This document shows, in pieces, positions 28,972-38,662 of a stretch of DNA of 64,000 nt. The notes beneath the pieces are model-generated. The model was given only the letters and a program-made list of their open reading frames with translations, was not told where the DNA came from and ran no database searches. Source of the stretch: Rubrivivax sp. (GTDB lineage Bacteria; Pseudomonadota; Gammaproteobacteria; Burkholderiales; Burkholderiaceae_C); the NCBI GenBank assembly GCA_027484825.1, contig JAIXSE010000017.1, positions 1 through 64,000 on the forward strand, given 5' to 3'. Both the position numbers and the translations under genes were made by a program. Each line of letters begins with the position of its first letter. The first letter of the stretch is position 1.

Positions 28972-30168
28972 ATGCGCATCTTCCATCTCAGCGAGAACAT
29001 CTACGAAGAGCTGTCGGAGCTGCCGTTCGACCTGCCGCCGCAGGGCTTCCTGTGGCTGGGCCTGCCGCGGCGGGAGTTCGAGCTGCAACTGCCCACACTG
29101 CAGCAGCGGCTGCAGCACTGGACCGGGGCCCAGTTGCTGGACCTGCATGCGTCGGATCTGCTGAACCAGCAATTGCCCTCGCACTTCGACTACACCAGCT
29201 GGTATGACCTGATGGTGTTTCGAAGGCTGGCGGCGTTGCCGGGGGCTTTGCCGGGGACATCACCTGGGGCACTACCCGGGGCGTTATCGGGTGGCGTGAC
29301 TGGCAACGGCAACGGCATGGGCGCCGTCGGCAGTGGTGCAACCGGCAGCGCGACGGCCGCGCCCGACGACGCCCCGCGCACCTTGGCCTCGGCGGACCAG
29401 GCCTTCAAGTCCATCGACACCAGCCCGGTCGGCTTTGCGGTCTTTGACCGGGTGCTGATCACGGTGCATCCTGGTGAATGCACGCTGCGCGACTATTTCG
29501 CGTCCAAGCTCGGGCATCAGCAGGAGGGACGCGACCTGCGCGGCAGCACGCGTCTGCCCAGCAGCCCGGCCGAGCTGATGCTGCGCATGGTCAACCAGAT
29601 GGTGGACAGCTATCTGGACCTGCGGCGGCTGCTCACCCGGGACCTGACCACGCTGCAACAGCTGCTGCTGGACCGCCGCAGCCACTTCCGGGACTGGAAT
29701 GTGGTGCTGGTGGCGCGGGACACGCTGTCGCGGCTGGAAGACATCTGCGAAGACCAGCGAAGTGCGGTGCAGGAGTGGATCGATGCGCTGGGTGAGTGGC
29801 CGATGGGCAGCCTCGAGGAAGAGCGGGAGCGGGAGCTGCTGCGGGTGCGGTCGCGGGATGTGCTGGAGCATGTGGAGCGGGTGCTGACCCATGTGCGACG
29901 GCTGGAGACCTCGGCGGAAACCTCGGTGCAGATGCATTTTTCGCTGACGGGCGAGCGCACCAACAACATCATGCGGACGCTGACGGTGTTGACGGCTATC
30001 TTCCTGCCGCTGAACCTGATCACCGGCGTGTTCGGGATGAACTTCGACAACCTGCCGCTGATCCATCAGGCCACCGGGTTCTGGGTGGCGGTGGCGCTGA
30101 TGGCCGCGCTCGCGGTCGGGCTCGGCGCGTTTTTCTGGCGCAAGCGCTATCTGGGAACCAGCGGATAA
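28972..30168 (+). CDS. CorA-type magnesium/metal ion transporter
   Basis: A 398-residue protein of the CorA superfamily. The large N-terminal cytoplasmic domain precedes two C-terminal membrane helices with the GMNFDNLPLIHQ pore loop, whose Gly-Met-Asn filter motif is present. Such transporters form pentamers that admit Mg2+, or export Zn2+ in the ZntB branch. A low-complexity insertion of about 50 residues (Gly-Ala-Leu-Pro repeats then Gly/Asn-rich, about residues 85-135) splits the cytoplasmic domain and is absent from typical members. It follows hemB closely, so it may share its transcript. Confidence 0.9.
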   Translation: MRIFHLSENIYEELSELPFDLPPQGFLWLGLPRREFELQLPTLQQRLQHWTGAQLLDLHASDLLNQQLPSHFDYTSWYDLMVFRRLAALPGALPGTSPGALPGALSGGVTGNGNGMGAVGSGATGSATAAPDDAPRTLASADQAFKSIDTSPVGFAVFDRVLITVHPGECTLRDYFASKLGHQQEGRDLRGSTRLPSSPAELMLRMVNQMVDSYLDLRRLLTRDLTTLQQLLLDRRSHFRDWNVVLVARDTLSRLEDICEDQRSAVQEWIDALGEWPMGSLEEERERELLRVRSRDVLEHVERVLTHVRRLETSAETSVQMHFSLTGERTNNIMRTLTVLTAIFLPLNLITGVFGMNFDNLPLIHQATGFWVAVALMAALAVGLGAFFWRKRYLGTSG

Positions 30169-30173
30169 AACGG

Positions 30174-30283
30174 GCCCCCCAGTCGCTTCGCTCCTGCCCC
30201 CAAGGGGCGCCGCCTGGCGGCCTGGCAAAGCCAGATCCGCGGGCGTGGCTGGAGGGGGCCCGGGAGCTGCGCTCCGGCCGGGG
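30174..30283. repeat. Third copy of the hairpin-rich intergenic repeat
   Basis: This copy fills the junction between the convergent CorA-type and ybeY genes. It matches the units at 19110-19354 over the CCCCAGTCGCTTCGCTCCTG and GGCCTGGC...GCCAG blocks. Its final stem GGAGC-TGC-GCTCC replaces the AGGCGC-TTT-GCGCCT stem of the other copies, keeping the pairing. Confidence 0.85.
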
Positions 30284-30292
30284 GGCAGCGGG

Positions 30293-30736
30293 CTACTTTT
30301 TGTAGGGGTCGGGGAAGCCGAGGGCGAGCATGATCTCGGTCTCGCGGGCCTCCATGCATTCGGCCTCGTCGTCTTCCTCGTGGTCGTAACCCTGCGCGTG
30401 CAAGGTGCCGTGAACCAGCATGTGCGCGTAGTGAGCGGTCAGGTCCACGCCCATCTCCCGCGCTTCCCGTTCCACCACCTCCGCACAGATCACCAGGTCG
30501 GCAGCGACCACGGGCTCATGCGCGTAGTCAAAGGTCAGGACGTTGGTCGCGTAGTCCTTCTGCCGGTACTCGCGATTGAGCGTCCGACCTTCCTCCGCAT
30601 CCACGATCCGCACCGCCATCTCGCCCGGCAACTCCAGCGCGGCTCGCATCCATCGCATCACCTTGTGACGCGCCAGCAGCGACTTGTGGCGCGCGTCCGC
30701 AAACTGCAAGGACAAACTCAAGTCCGGTTGACTCAT
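30293..30736 (-). CDS. ybeY: Endoribonuclease YbeY (16S rRNA maturation, ribosome quality control)
   Basis: A 147-residue metalloprotein. The metal-binding motif is [11 protein letters not shown] (His109, His113, His119), the H-x3-H-x5-H signature of the UPF0054 family. YbeY takes part in 16S rRNA 3' processing and ribosome quality control. Its start overlaps the phoH stop by four bases (ATGA), and phoH-ybeY is the usual order. Confidence 0.96.
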   Translation of the reverse strand: MSQPDLSLSLQFADARHKSLLARHKVMRWMRAALELPGEMAVRIVDAEEGRTLNREYRQKDYATNVLTFDYAHEPVVAADLVICAEVVEREAREMGVDLTAHYAHMLVHGTLHAQGYDHEEDDEAECMEARETEIMLALGFPDPYKK

Positions 30737-32391
30737 CGCTTGCCTCCCGACGTCCGAGACCCCGCAACCTTCGTCCCTCGAGCCACCGACCGCCCACCCG
30801 TCACCGCAGACCGGGAGCCCGATGACGCAGCTTTGGACAAAGGCTTCACCAACTGATCAGCCCCCTTGGAAGCGGCCTTGGCGGGAGCCTTGGCAAGAGG
30901 TTTGGCCGTAGGATTGGCCGAAGATTTGGTTGGGGCCTTAGCGAGTGTCTTCGCGGGCGCCTTGGCTTGGGTTCTAGCGGGCGGTTTAGCGGACGCTTTG
31001 GTCGGCGCTTTGGCGGGTGCCTTTGTCGTCGCCTTGGCAGACGCCCGAGCAGAGCCTCCCGCCGACGTCTTTGTCGCGGCCTTCGACGCGGCGCTCTTCG
31101 ATGTCCCCGCTGAAGACCTCGAAGCTGTCCTGGCGGCAGCCGGGGTCGGCAACGCAGACCCGGTGGTGGTCGCTTCGCGCTGGCCTTCATTGCGCGGGGC
31201 CGCCTCGGCGGTGCTGGCAGAAGGCACTGCCATCGCCGGATTCATCGGGCCTGACCGCGCCAATGCCTCAGCAGCTTCACGCGCCTCCTGCAGTTGCCGC
31301 GCCGACTGGCGCTCTTCATAGGCCTGCACGATGCGCGCCACCAGCGGGTGACGCACCACGTCCGCACGGGTGAAGCGCGTCATGGCAATGCCCTCCACGC
31401 CGTCCAGCACCCGCTGCGCATCCACCAGGCCGCTGACCATGCCGCGCGGCAGGTCGATCTGGCTGGTGTCCCCGGTCACCACACACTTGCTGCCAAAGCC
31501 AATGCGGGTGAGGAACATCTTCATCTGTTCCGGGGTGGTGTTCTGCGCTTCGTCCAGAATGACAAAGGCATGGTTGAGCGTGCGGCCCCGCATGAACGCC
31601 AGCGGCGCAATCTCAAGCTGGCCCTTCTCGAACGCCTTGGTCACCCGGTCAAATCCCATCAGGTCATACAGCGCGTCATACAGCGGCCGCAGGTACGGGT
31701 CGACCTTCTGCGCCAGATCGCCCGGCAGAAACCCCAGACGCTCCCCCGCCTCCACGGCCGGGCGCGTCAGGATGATGCGTTGCACCGACGACCGCTCCAG
31801 CGCATCCACCGCGCAGGCCACCGCCAGGAAAGTCTTGCCAGTGCCCGCCGGCCCAATGCCGAAGCTGATGTCGTGCGAGAGGATCTGCCCCAGATACTGA
31901 TGCTGATTGGGCGTGCGCCCGGCCAGATCAGCGCGACGGGTGCGCAGCACGATGCCGCCCTCCGGCGCCCCGGCTCCGGCCCCAGCACCTTCACCGGTGC
32001 CTCCGCCAGCACCTCCGCTGGCGACACCAGGCGCCCGGACATCCCCAGCCGCCTCGATGATGGCCAGCCGCAGGTCGTCCGGCTCGATCGGGCGGTCCGC
32101 CCGCGCATACAGCGATTCGAGCAGCAGCAATGTGCGTTGTACGGAAGGTTTGTCGCCTTCAATCTGGAAATGCTCCGCACGGTGGCTGATGCGCACCCGC
32201 AATCCCACTTCAATGGCGCGAAGGTGGTGGTCCAGGGTGCCGCACAAGTGCGAGAGTCGATGGTTGTCGACAGGAGTGAAGTCGTGGCGCAGGTTCAAGA
32301 CGGCCGAAGCTCCGTATTCAGGGGGGTTAAGCACGCTATTGTCTCCCGCGCGGCCCTTGGCGTGTGGCAGGGCCTGCACAATCATCCTCAT
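30733..32391 (-). CDS. PhoH-family ATPase with a histone-H1-like tail
   Basis: A 552-residue protein. Residues 1-370 are the PhoH (YbeZ) ATPase: Walker A in GPAGTGKT (180-187) and Walker B in [11 protein letters not shown] (274-284). A glycine-rich insertion of about 25 residues lies at 122-146. The last about 180 residues (from 375) are unlike other PhoH proteins in being rich in Ala, Lys, Pro and Ser with AKAP, TKAS and AKPP repeats, resembling eukaryotic histone H1 and the bacterial H1-like DNA-binding tails. YbeZ and YbeY act together in rRNA maturation in E. coli. The start (MRMIVQ) is probable; its ATG overlaps the start of the divergent sensor gene. Confidence 0.9.
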   Translation of the reverse strand: MRMIVQALPHAKGRAGDNSVLNPPEYGASAVLNLRHDFTPVDNHRLSHLCGTLDHHLRAIEVGLRVRISHRAEHFQIEGDKPSVQRTLLLLESLYARADRPIEPDDLRLAIIEAAGDVRAPGVASGGAGGGTGEGAGAGAGAPEGGIVLRTRRADLAGRTPNQHQYLGQILSHDISFGIGPAGTGKTFLAVACAVDALERSSVQRIILTRPAVEAGERLGFLPGDLAQKVDPYLRPLYDALYDLMGFDRVTKAFEKGQLEIAPLAFMRGRTLNHAFVILDEAQNTTPEQMKMFLTRIGFGSKCVVTGDTSQIDLPRGMVSGLVDAQRVLDGVEGIAMTRFTRADVVRHPLVARIVQAYEERQSARQLQEAREAAEALARSGPMNPAMAVPSASTAEAAPRNEGQREATTTGSALPTPAAARTASRSSAGTSKSAASKAATKTSAGGSARASAKATTKAPAKAPTKASAKPPARTQAKAPAKTLAKAPTKSSANPTAKPLAKAPAKAASKGADQLVKPLSKAASSGSRSAVTGGRSVARGTKVAGSRTSGGKR

Positions 32392-33994
32392 GCAGCGTAT
32401 CCCAGCAAACGACAGTCCTTCGTTTCCCCCCTCGCCCCTGCAGTCCACGCGCCGTGATCTGTCCTCCCTGTCCCCCCTGTCCACCGTCGGCGCGACCGTG
32501 CGCAAGGCCAGGACCGGGGTTGCCACCGCCGCCGCACGCGCCGCGACAATCGGAATGGCCGGGTGGCTGATGCAGCCCGCCATGGCCGAGACCGTTGGCG
32601 ATACCGTTCGCGAGACCGTTCGCGAGACCGTGGCCGAACCTGTGGCCGTCAGCGTGTCCCCGTCCTTCGCGCAAGCCGCCCAGGGCCTGCCCGCGCCGAC
32701 GTCGCTGGCCCATGCGCATCCGCTGGACTGGCTGATCGGCGGGCTCAATGCCATGGTGCTGACCCTGGCCCTGGTGCTCACCCTCCTGATCTGGCAGCGA
32801 CGCGCCCAGCGCCACATCGGCTGGCTGGCCGGACTGATGGCAGGCTGGGTGGTGCTGGTCGGGGCCCTGCCCCACACACCCTGGCCCGCCGCCCTGGCCG
32901 TGCTCCTGGGCCCCTGGCTGCTGCTGATGGCCGTGCAATATCTGATGCGCCGCGTACGTCGTCAGGACCGGCGGCTGCGGCGCCTGCTGCTGCTCCAGGC
33001 GGTCATGCTGCCCTTGACCCTGCTGCTGCCCCTGCCCCATGCCGCGCTGGCCCAGGCGGTGACCTGGCTGCTGGGCGCAGAACTGGTGGCCGCCATGGGG
33101 TGGCATGCCTGGCACCTGTGGCAGGACCTGTTTCTGCCGACGCTGGAAGAACGCTATCCGCGCAGCGACTTCATCGCTACCTGCGTGCTGCTGGGCCTGG
33201 CGACCGGCGCGGTGCTGAGCGCGTCGCTGCTGCCTGGCACCGGGCTGACCAGCCTGCTGGCCGCCGTGTCGCTCAGCGGTCTGGCGCTGCAACGAGTGCG
33301 CGAATTCTCCCGGGCCCTGACCCAGGCCGAACTGCAGGCGCTGCAAGGCGAGCTGCGGATGCAGGAGCGCATTGCCGAGCTGGAGCGGCATTTCGATCAG
33401 GTGGCCGAGGCCAAGCTGGAGCAGGTGACCGAGCGCGAGCGCAAGCGCATCGCCGCCGACCTACATGACGACCTGGGCGCCAAGCTGCTCACCATCGTGC
33501 ACACCAGCGAGTCCGACCGCATCTCCACCCTGGCCCGCGAAGCGCTGGAAGAAATGCGCCTGTCGGTGCGCGGCCTGACCGGCAAGCCGGTTCAGTTGCT
33601 GGACGCGCTGGGCGACTGGCGGGCCGAGGTGGTCTCCCGGCTGGCCCAGGCCAACATCCTGGCGGAATGGAAGTCGCCCGCCGAGGACATCGACCACACC
33701 TTCCCGGCCCGCGCCTATGTGCAGACCACCCGCATCCTGCGCGAGGCGGTGAGCAACATCATCAAGCACAGCGGCGCCACCCATTGCGTGGTGGGCTGCT
33801 CCGCCCAGGACGGCTACTTCTCGGTGGTGATCCAGGACAACGGTCAGGGTATCCCCCTGGAGCTGGAAGGTCGCCTGGACAAGGGACACGGCATGGCCAG
33901 CATGAAGTCCCGGGCCAAGCAGATGCATGGCCAGTGCCTCGTGGAATCGGGGCCGGGATGGGGCACGGTCATCCGGCTGACCATTCCGCTGTGA
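32390..33994 (+). CDS. Membrane sensor histidine kinase (HisKA_3 / NarL-family partner)
   Basis: A protein of up to 534 residues. A signal-like or low-complexity N-terminus is followed by several hydrophobic helices, the kinase dimerisation domain with the H-box KRIAADLHDDLGAKLL near residue 355, and the ATPase domain (ILREAVSNIIKHSGATHC, VIQDNGQGIP, GHGMASMKSRA). The HDDLG motif is the type used by kinases paired with LuxR-family regulators, and such a regulator is the next gene. The ATG at 32390 overlaps the phoH start on the other strand; a GTG at 32498 would give a neat signal peptide ending QPAMA, so the start is uncertain. The segment at 32588-32635 is a 12-bp tandem repeat. Confidence 0.85.
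   Translation: MQRIPANDSPSFPPSPLQSTRRDLSSLSPLSTVGATVRKARTGVATAAARAATIGMAGWLMQPAMAETVGDTVRETVRETVAEPVAVSVSPSFAQAAQGLPAPTSLAHAHPLDWLIGGLNAMVLTLALVLTLLIWQRRAQRHIGWLAGLMAGWVVLVGALPHTPWPAALAVLLGPWLLLMAVQYLMRRVRRQDRRLRRLLLLQAVMLPLTLLLPLPHAALAQAVTWLLGAELVAAMGWHAWHLWQDLFLPTLEERYPRSDFIATCVLLGLATGAVLSASLLPGTGLTSLLAAVSLSGLALQRVREFSRALTQAELQALQGELRMQERIAELERHFDQVAEAKLEQVTERERKRIAADLHDDLGAKLLTIVHTSESDRISTLAREALEEMRLSVRGLTGKPVQLLDALGDWRAEVVSRLAQANILAEWKSPAEDIDHTFPARAYVQTTRILREAVSNIIKHSGATHCVVGCSAQDGYFSVVIQDNGQGIPLELEGRLDKGHGMASMKSRAKQMHGQCLVESGPGWGTVIRLTIPL
32588..32635. repeat. 12-bp tandem repeat in the sensor kinase gene
   Basis: Four units of the ACCGTTCGCGAG type encode TVGD, TVRE, TVRE and TVAE in the segment after the possible signal peptide. 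The two middle units are identical. Confidence 0.75.
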
Positions 33995-34166
33995 TCGGAG
34001 GCCCCCGCCTCGCACTGCCAGCGGGCGTGACGCTTTCCCCACGCTGACCGACACCGGCCACAAAGTGGGGTAGGCATGCCGCCTGGAAAGCCGTAGTGTT
34101 GCATCGGGGCCCACTGCGTCCGCAGCCGGGCCGTCCTTCCTGCAAATTGAGCAAGAATCGCGCGCC

Positions 34167-34820
34167 ATGAACCACATCCTCCTGCTCGAAGACATTCCCG
34201 AAATCCGCGCCTGGCTGAAGGTCCTGATCAAACAGGTCTTCGCCAATGCGGTGGTCACCGAATGCTCCCGGGTGCAGGACGCCCTGCAGCAGGTGGGCAG
34301 CCAGCGCTTCACCCTGGCCCTGCTCGACCTGGGCCTGCCGGACGGCTCCGGCGTGGAGGTGATCACCGCCCTGCGGGAGAAGCAGCCGGAAGTGCAGTCG
34401 GTCATCGTCACCATCCATGACGATGACGAACATCTCTTCCCCGCCCTGCAGGCCGGCGCCTTCGGCTACCTGCTCAAGGAGCAGTCGCGCGAGCTGCTGG
34501 TCGAACAGCTGCAGCGCATCAGCCAGGGCGAGCCGCCGCTGTCGCCCAGCATCGCCCGCAAGGTCATCGCCTACTTCACCTCTCAGCGTCGGCCGCAGGC
34601 CGCCGCCGTGCTGCATGAAGTCTCGCTGACCGACCGCGAAACGGAGGTGCTGCTGCGCGTGGCCAAGGGCTTCACCCTGCCCGAGATCGGCGTGCAGCTG
34701 GGTCTGTCGCGGCACACCATTGCGGACTACGTCAAGCAGATCTATCGCAAGCTCAATGTGAGCTCGCGGGCGGAAGCGGCCCTGGAAGCCCAGCGTCTGG
34801 GCCTGTTCGGGCGGAACTGA
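34167..34820 (+). CDS. Two-component response regulator, NarL/LuxR family
   Basis: A 217-residue regulator. Its receiver domain carries the phosphorylation site Asp54 (ALLDLGLPDGSG) and Lys104 (YLLKEQS). The C-terminal LuxR-type helix-turn-helix (LTDRETEVLLRVAKGFTLPEIGVQLGLSRHTI, read in two parts, about 155-185) should bind DNA as a dimer. It is separated by 172 bp from the sensor kinase gene, which is the presumed partner. No clue to its regulon lies in the immediate sequence; ruvA follows 54 bp later. Confidence 0.93.
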   Translation: MNHILLLEDIPEIRAWLKVLIKQVFANAVVTECSRVQDALQQVGSQRFTLALLDLGLPDGSGVEVITALREKQPEVQSVIVTIHDDDEHLFPALQAGAFGYLLKEQSRELLVEQLQRISQGEPPLSPSIARKVIAYFTSQRRPQAAAVLHEVSLTDRETEVLLRVAKGFTLPEIGVQLGLSRHTIADYVKQIYRKLNVSSRAEAALEAQRLGLFGRN

Positions 34821-34874
34821 ACCAGGCGCGGCTGATCGGCCGACCTTCCCCCAACGCCAGCGGATAATGCCGAC

Positions 34875-35444
34875 ATGATCGGCAGACTCACTGGCGTCAT
34901 CGCGGAAAAATCGCCCCCGCAGATCCTCATCGACGTCCAGGGCGTCGGCTACGAAGTCGACGTGCCGATGAGCACCTTCTTCAATCTCCCCGGCCTGGGC
35001 GAGCGGGCCAGCCTGCTCACCCATCTCTCCATCCGCGAAGACGCGCATGTCCTGTTCGGCTTCCTCACCGCCGAGGAACGCAACACCTTCCGCCTGCTGA
35101 TCAAGATCAGCGGGGTCGGCCCGAAGATGGCGCTGTCGCTGCTGTCGGGCATGTCGGTGCCGGAGCTGGCGCAGGCGGTGTCCCGGCAGGAAGCCGGCCG
35201 CCTGGTGAAGGTGCCGGGCATTGGCAAGAAAACCGCCGAGCGGCTGCTGCTGGAACTCAAGGGCAAGCTGGGCCCCGACCTGGCCCTGCCGGTCACCGTG
35301 GCCAACGACGCCCAGGCCGACATCCTGCAAGCCCTGGTGGCCCTGGGCTACAGCGAGAAGGAAGCCGGCGCTGCGCTCAAGAGCCTGCCGGCGGACGTCT
35401 CGGTGAGCGACGGCATCAAGCTCGCCATGAAACACCTCTCCTGA
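34875..35444 (+). CDS. ruvA: Holliday junction branch migration protein RuvA
   Basis: A 189-residue protein with N-terminal OB-fold ([20 protein letters not shown]), two helix-hairpin-helix motifs ([16 protein letters not shown] and [16 protein letters not shown]) and a C-terminal RuvB-binding domain. It tetramerises on Holliday junctions and loads RuvB. It is followed by ruvB after 38 bp. ruvC is not in the window. Confidence 0.98.
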   Translation: MIGRLTGVIAEKSPPQILIDVQGVGYEVDVPMSTFFNLPGLGERASLLTHLSIREDAHVLFGFLTAEERNTFRLLIKISGVGPKMALSLLSGMSVPELAQAVSRQEAGRLVKVPGIGKKTAERLLLELKGKLGPDLALPVTVANDAQADILQALVALGYSEKEAGAALKSLPADVSVSDGIKLAMKHLS

Positions 35445-35482
35445 CGGCCTGACGCTGCCAAGCCGCCACAATCCTCTCCGTC

Positions 35483-36544
35483 ATGAGCATCCAGACCGAC
35501 GACTTCACCCCGGCGCCCCAGCAGGCACGGCTGATCAGCGCCCATCCGACCTCGCCGAATGAGGACGCGATCGAACGGGCGCTGCGGCCCAAGCTGCTGG
35601 ACGAATATGTGGGCCAGGCCAAGGCGCGCGAGCAGCTGGAGATCTTCATCGGCGCCGCCCGCAAGCGCGGCGAAGCGCTGGACCATGTGCTGCTGTTCGG
35701 CCCGCCGGGCCTGGGCAAGACGACGCTGAGCCACATCATCGCCGCCGAGCTGGGCGTGAACCTGCGCCAGACCAGCGGCCCGGTGCTGGAAAAACCCAAG
35801 GACCTGGCGGCCATCCTCACCAATCTCGAACGCAATGACGTGCTGTTCATTGACGAGATCCACCGACTCTCCCCGGTCGTCGAGGAAATCCTCTACCCCG
35901 CGCTGGAGGACTATCAGATCGACATCATGATCGGCGAAGGGCCAGCCGCCCGCTCGATCAAGCTGGACCTGCAGCCGTTCACCCTGGTGGGGGCCACCAC
36001 ACGGGCCGGCATGCTGACCAATCCGCTGCGGGACCGCTTTGGCATCGTGGCGCGGCTGGAGTTCTACACGGCGCAGGAACTGCAGCGCATCGTCACCCGT
36101 TCGGCAGCGCTGCTGGGGGCCCCGATCGAGGCGGCCGGGGCGCTGGAAGTGGCGCGTCGCTCACGCGGCACGCCGCGGATTGCCAACCGGCTGCTGCGCC
36201 GGGTGCGCGACTATGCGGATGTGAAGGGGGACGGCACCATCACCCTGCACATGGCCGAGAAGGCCCTGGCCATGCTGGATGTGGATCCGCAAGGCTTCGA
36301 TCTGATGGACCGCAAGCTGCTGGAGGCGGTGGTGCATCGCTTCGACGGGGGCCCGGTGGGCCTGGACAATGTGGCCGCGGCGATCGGGGAAGAGTCCGGC
36401 ACCATTGAGGACGTGATCGAGCCCTATCTGATCCAGCAGGGTTTTCTTCAGCGCACGCCGCGGGGACGCATTGCCACCCTGGCCGCCTACCGGCATCTGG
36501 GGGTGGCACCGCCGCGCCAGGCTGGACAGCTGTTCGACGAGTAG
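35483..36544 (+). CDS. ruvB: Holliday junction branch migration helicase RuvB
   Basis: A 353-residue AAA+ motor. Walker A is GPPGLGKT (73-80), Walker B FIDEIHRL (122-129), sensor 1 and the arginine finger stretch [14 protein letters not shown] follow, and the winged-helix C-terminus ends with the family motif RTPRGR. It drives branch migration with RuvA. A bidirectional terminator stands right after it. Confidence 0.98.
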   Translation: MSIQTDDFTPAPQQARLISAHPTSPNEDAIERALRPKLLDEYVGQAKAREQLEIFIGAARKRGEALDHVLLFGPPGLGKTTLSHIIAAELGVNLRQTSGPVLEKPKDLAAILTNLERNDVLFIDEIHRLSPVVEEILYPALEDYQIDIMIGEGPAARSIKLDLQPFTLVGATTRAGMLTNPLRDRFGIVARLEFYTAQELQRIVTRSAALLGAPIEAAGALEVARRSRGTPRIANRLLRRVRDYADVKGDGTITLHMAEKALAMLDVDPQGFDLMDRKLLEAVVHRFDGGPVGLDNVAAAIGEESGTIEDVIEPYLIQQGFLQRTPRGRIATLAAYRHLGVAPPRQAGQLFDE

Positions 36545-36563
36545 CGCGCGACACTCAGAATGA

Positions 36564-36593
36564 AAAAAGCGCCTCCTGCGAGGCGCTTTTTTT
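36564..36593. terminator. Bidirectional terminator between ruvB and the porin gene
   Basis: A stem AAAAAAGCGCCTC/GAGGCGCTTTTTTT with a 4-base loop has T runs on both sides, so it can end transcription from ruvB on the plus strand and from the porin gene on the minus strand. Confidence 0.9.
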
Positions 36594-36632
36594 GTCTGAG
36601 GCGAGCACCGGGCGCCAGGCCCGGCTGCACGA

Positions 36633-37607
36633 TCAGAAGTTGTGGCGGATGCCCAGGGCGAACGAGTTGAAGTCGTCGGCCTTGTTGGGCGTCTTGGCAT
36701 CGATCACCGTGTAGAAGCCATACACCTTGGTGCGCTTGCTCAGGTTGTAGTTGTAGCCCAGCGTGTACTGCTTGCCACCGTTGCGGCCATTGTTGAAGGA
36801 GTAACCACCGGCCTTGGTGCCGCCCACGTTGAGGTGGAACTCGGACTGGCCCAGGGTGTACATGCCGGACAGACGACCGATGGTGCGGGTGTCCTTGGCG
36901 CCCACCGACTGGGGCTTGCCGCTGTCTTCACGCTGCAGGTAGCCGCCGAAGGTGAACGGGCCCAGTTCATACAGGGCGCGCACGGCGTATTGGTTGGCGT
37001 CGCCTTGCTTGGTGTAGCCGGCACCCAGGTGCAGAGGACCTTGGTCGTAGTTCAGCGCAACGTCATAGGCGCGCTTGTCCACGCCTTCACCCGCATGCAG
37101 GGAGACTTCAGCATTGAAGCCTTGCAGGTTGGGGGTGAAGTAGGCGATCTTGTTGCTCTGCGGATTGCCGTTCGGGGTGAAGAAGCCCACGCCGGAGTAC
37201 AGGGCGTCCGACGACGTGCCGGTGTCATGGTTGTGCATGGACACGTAGTCGGCCGTGGCGTAGTAGCTGCCGTTGGTCCAGCGGCCCAGGCGCACCGCGC
37301 CGAAGTCACCGGCCAGTTGCACGCTGGCTTCACGATTCCAGAACTGGCTGCCGCCGGTGGCCACGCCGTTGTCGGCATTCAGACCGTGTTCCAGGGCGAA
37401 GCTGGCCTTCAGGCCGCTGCCCAGGTCTTCCGTGCCCTTGAAGCCCAGACGCGAAGCATTGTTCTGCAGCACCGAGACGCGATCACCGTTGCCGGTCTTC
37501 TGCGATTCCATCGAGGTGTTGATACGTCCCCACAGCGTGACGGAGCTTTGGGCAAACGCCGGAGCGGACAGCGCCGCAACAGCAGCAGCAAGAGCAATCT
37601 TCTTCAT
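36633..37607 (-). CDS. Outer-membrane porin, Gram-negative trimeric type
   Basis: A 324-residue porin of the neisserial/Burkholderia-type family. A signal peptide (MKKIALAAAVAALSAPAFAQ) precedes the barrel, which begins SSVTLWGRINTSM and ends in the Phe-terminated ALGIRHNF strand that the BAM machinery recognises. The ATG at 37607 has an AAGGTG Shine-Dalgarno sequence about 6 bp upstream. An alternative ATG at 37619 lacks one. The gene is monocistronic between the shared terminator and its own promoter. Confidence 0.95.
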   Translation of the reverse strand: MKKIALAAAVAALSAPAFAQSSVTLWGRINTSMESQKTGNGDRVSVLQNNASRLGFKGTEDLGSGLKASFALEHGLNADNGVATGGSQFWNREASVQLAGDFGAVRLGRWTNGSYYATADYVSMHNHDTGTSSDALYSGVGFFTPNGNPQSNKIAYFTPNLQGFNAEVSLHAGEGVDKRAYDVALNYDQGPLHLGAGYTKQGDANQYAVRALYELGPFTFGGYLQREDSGKPQSVGAKDTRTIGRLSGMYTLGQSEFHLNVGGTKAGGYSFNNGRNGGKQYTLGYNYNLSKRTKVYGFYTVIDAKTPNKADDFNSFALGIRHNF

Positions 37608-37673
37608 ATTCACCTTCATCTGTTGGAGAAAGTTGTCGCGAATGGCGCGAAGGGCGTACTGCAGAGTGTGCGC

Positions 37674-37701
37674 AGTATAGAAGTGCGTTGCACGCACCCA
37701 A
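37674..37701 (-). promoter_or_regulatory. Sigma-70 promoter of the porin gene
   Basis: On the minus strand TTGGGT (37696-37701) and TATACT (37674-37679) are spaced by 16 bp. A palindromic GTGCGTTGCACGCAC element (about 37684-37698) overlaps the -35 box and may be an operator. Confidence 0.6.
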
Positions 37702-37987
37702 TCCCTCACGACGCGAAATTGCAACAGTTGTCGACTAGGGAAATCAACAACAGACGAAAGCCATTTGAATCAGGGACTTGCAGCGGGAAATGCCGATGAA
37801 CACGGCCTTCCCGCGTTTTGGCGCATTGCAGGTCAATGGCGCCGATTGAATGCATGCTGCGCATTCGCCGACAAATCTGCGGGCGAATCCCACCAAAGAG
37901 TGCGTTAGGGAAACCCCGGGGTCGCAGAGCAATCGCAGAGCGCGGACGACACGGTGCGTGATTCGCGCAAAGGGCCGGGGGAGAGGC

Positions 37988-38662
37988 TCAGGCCCGGGTC
38001 GGCTCCGCCCGCGGCATGAAACCGGGCACCCCCGCATCGTCCAGGGACAGGCCTTGCAGATGGTGGTCGTCGTTCCAGCCCACCAGGCTGAAGCCCTGCG
38101 GGGTGTGCAGCAGCCGGTTGATGCTGGCATTGCCCAGCAGCCAGCTGCGCGGTGCCTGAAGGTCCACACGGGTGGCGGCGCGGTAGAGGCAGTCCAGCAC
38201 GCCGCCGTGCGCCACCAGCGCCACCGTCTGGCCCGCATGCGCCAGCGCAATGGCCGAGGCCGCCTCGATGCAACGGGCATAAAAGGTGGTGAGGCTCTCG
38301 CCGCCGGGAGGCTCGAAGGTCGGATCCCGCTGTTTCCAGCGCACCGCCGCGTCCGGAAATTCCGCCTCGATCTCGGGCCACAGCCGACCTTCGAAGCGGC
38401 CAAAGCTGCGTTCGCGCAGACGCGGGTCGGTGATGACCGGCAGGCCATGCGCCGCCGCCACCGCCTGGGCCGTGCTCAGGGCGCGGTCCAGGTCGCTGGC
38501 GTACACGGCATGGATCGTCTGGTCCGCCAGCGCCTCGCCCAGGCGACGGGCCTGGGCCTGTCCCAGGTCATTGAGCGGCAGGTTGAGATGCCCTTGCAGA
38601 CGGCCTTCCCGGTTCCAGGCGGTTTCGCCGTGGCGAAGGGCAAAGATCAGGGTCGCGTCCAC
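37988..38662 (-). CDS. Histidine phosphatase (phosphoglycerate-mutase-like)
   Basis: A 224-residue enzyme of the PhoE/GpmB-type histidine phosphatase family. The catalytic RHGETAWN motif (Arg10, His11) and the LPLNDLGQAQARRLGEAL signature are present, and the second histidine is in VALVAHGGVLD. Substrates of the group range from phosphoglycerate to nucleotide and cobalamin precursors. The start codon is GTG (38660-38662), placed right after the DUF1840 stop. Confidence 0.93.
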   Translation of the reverse strand: MDATLIFALRHGETAWNREGRLQGHLNLPLNDLGQAQARRLGEALADQTIHAVYASDLDRALSTAQAVAAAHGLPVITDPRLRERSFGRFEGRLWPEIEAEFPDAAVRWKQRDPTFEPPGGESLTTFYARCIEAASAIALAHAGQTVALVAHGGVLDCLYRAATRVDLQAPRSWLLGNASINRLLHTPQGFSLVGWNDDHHLQGLSLDDAGVPGFMPRAEPTRA

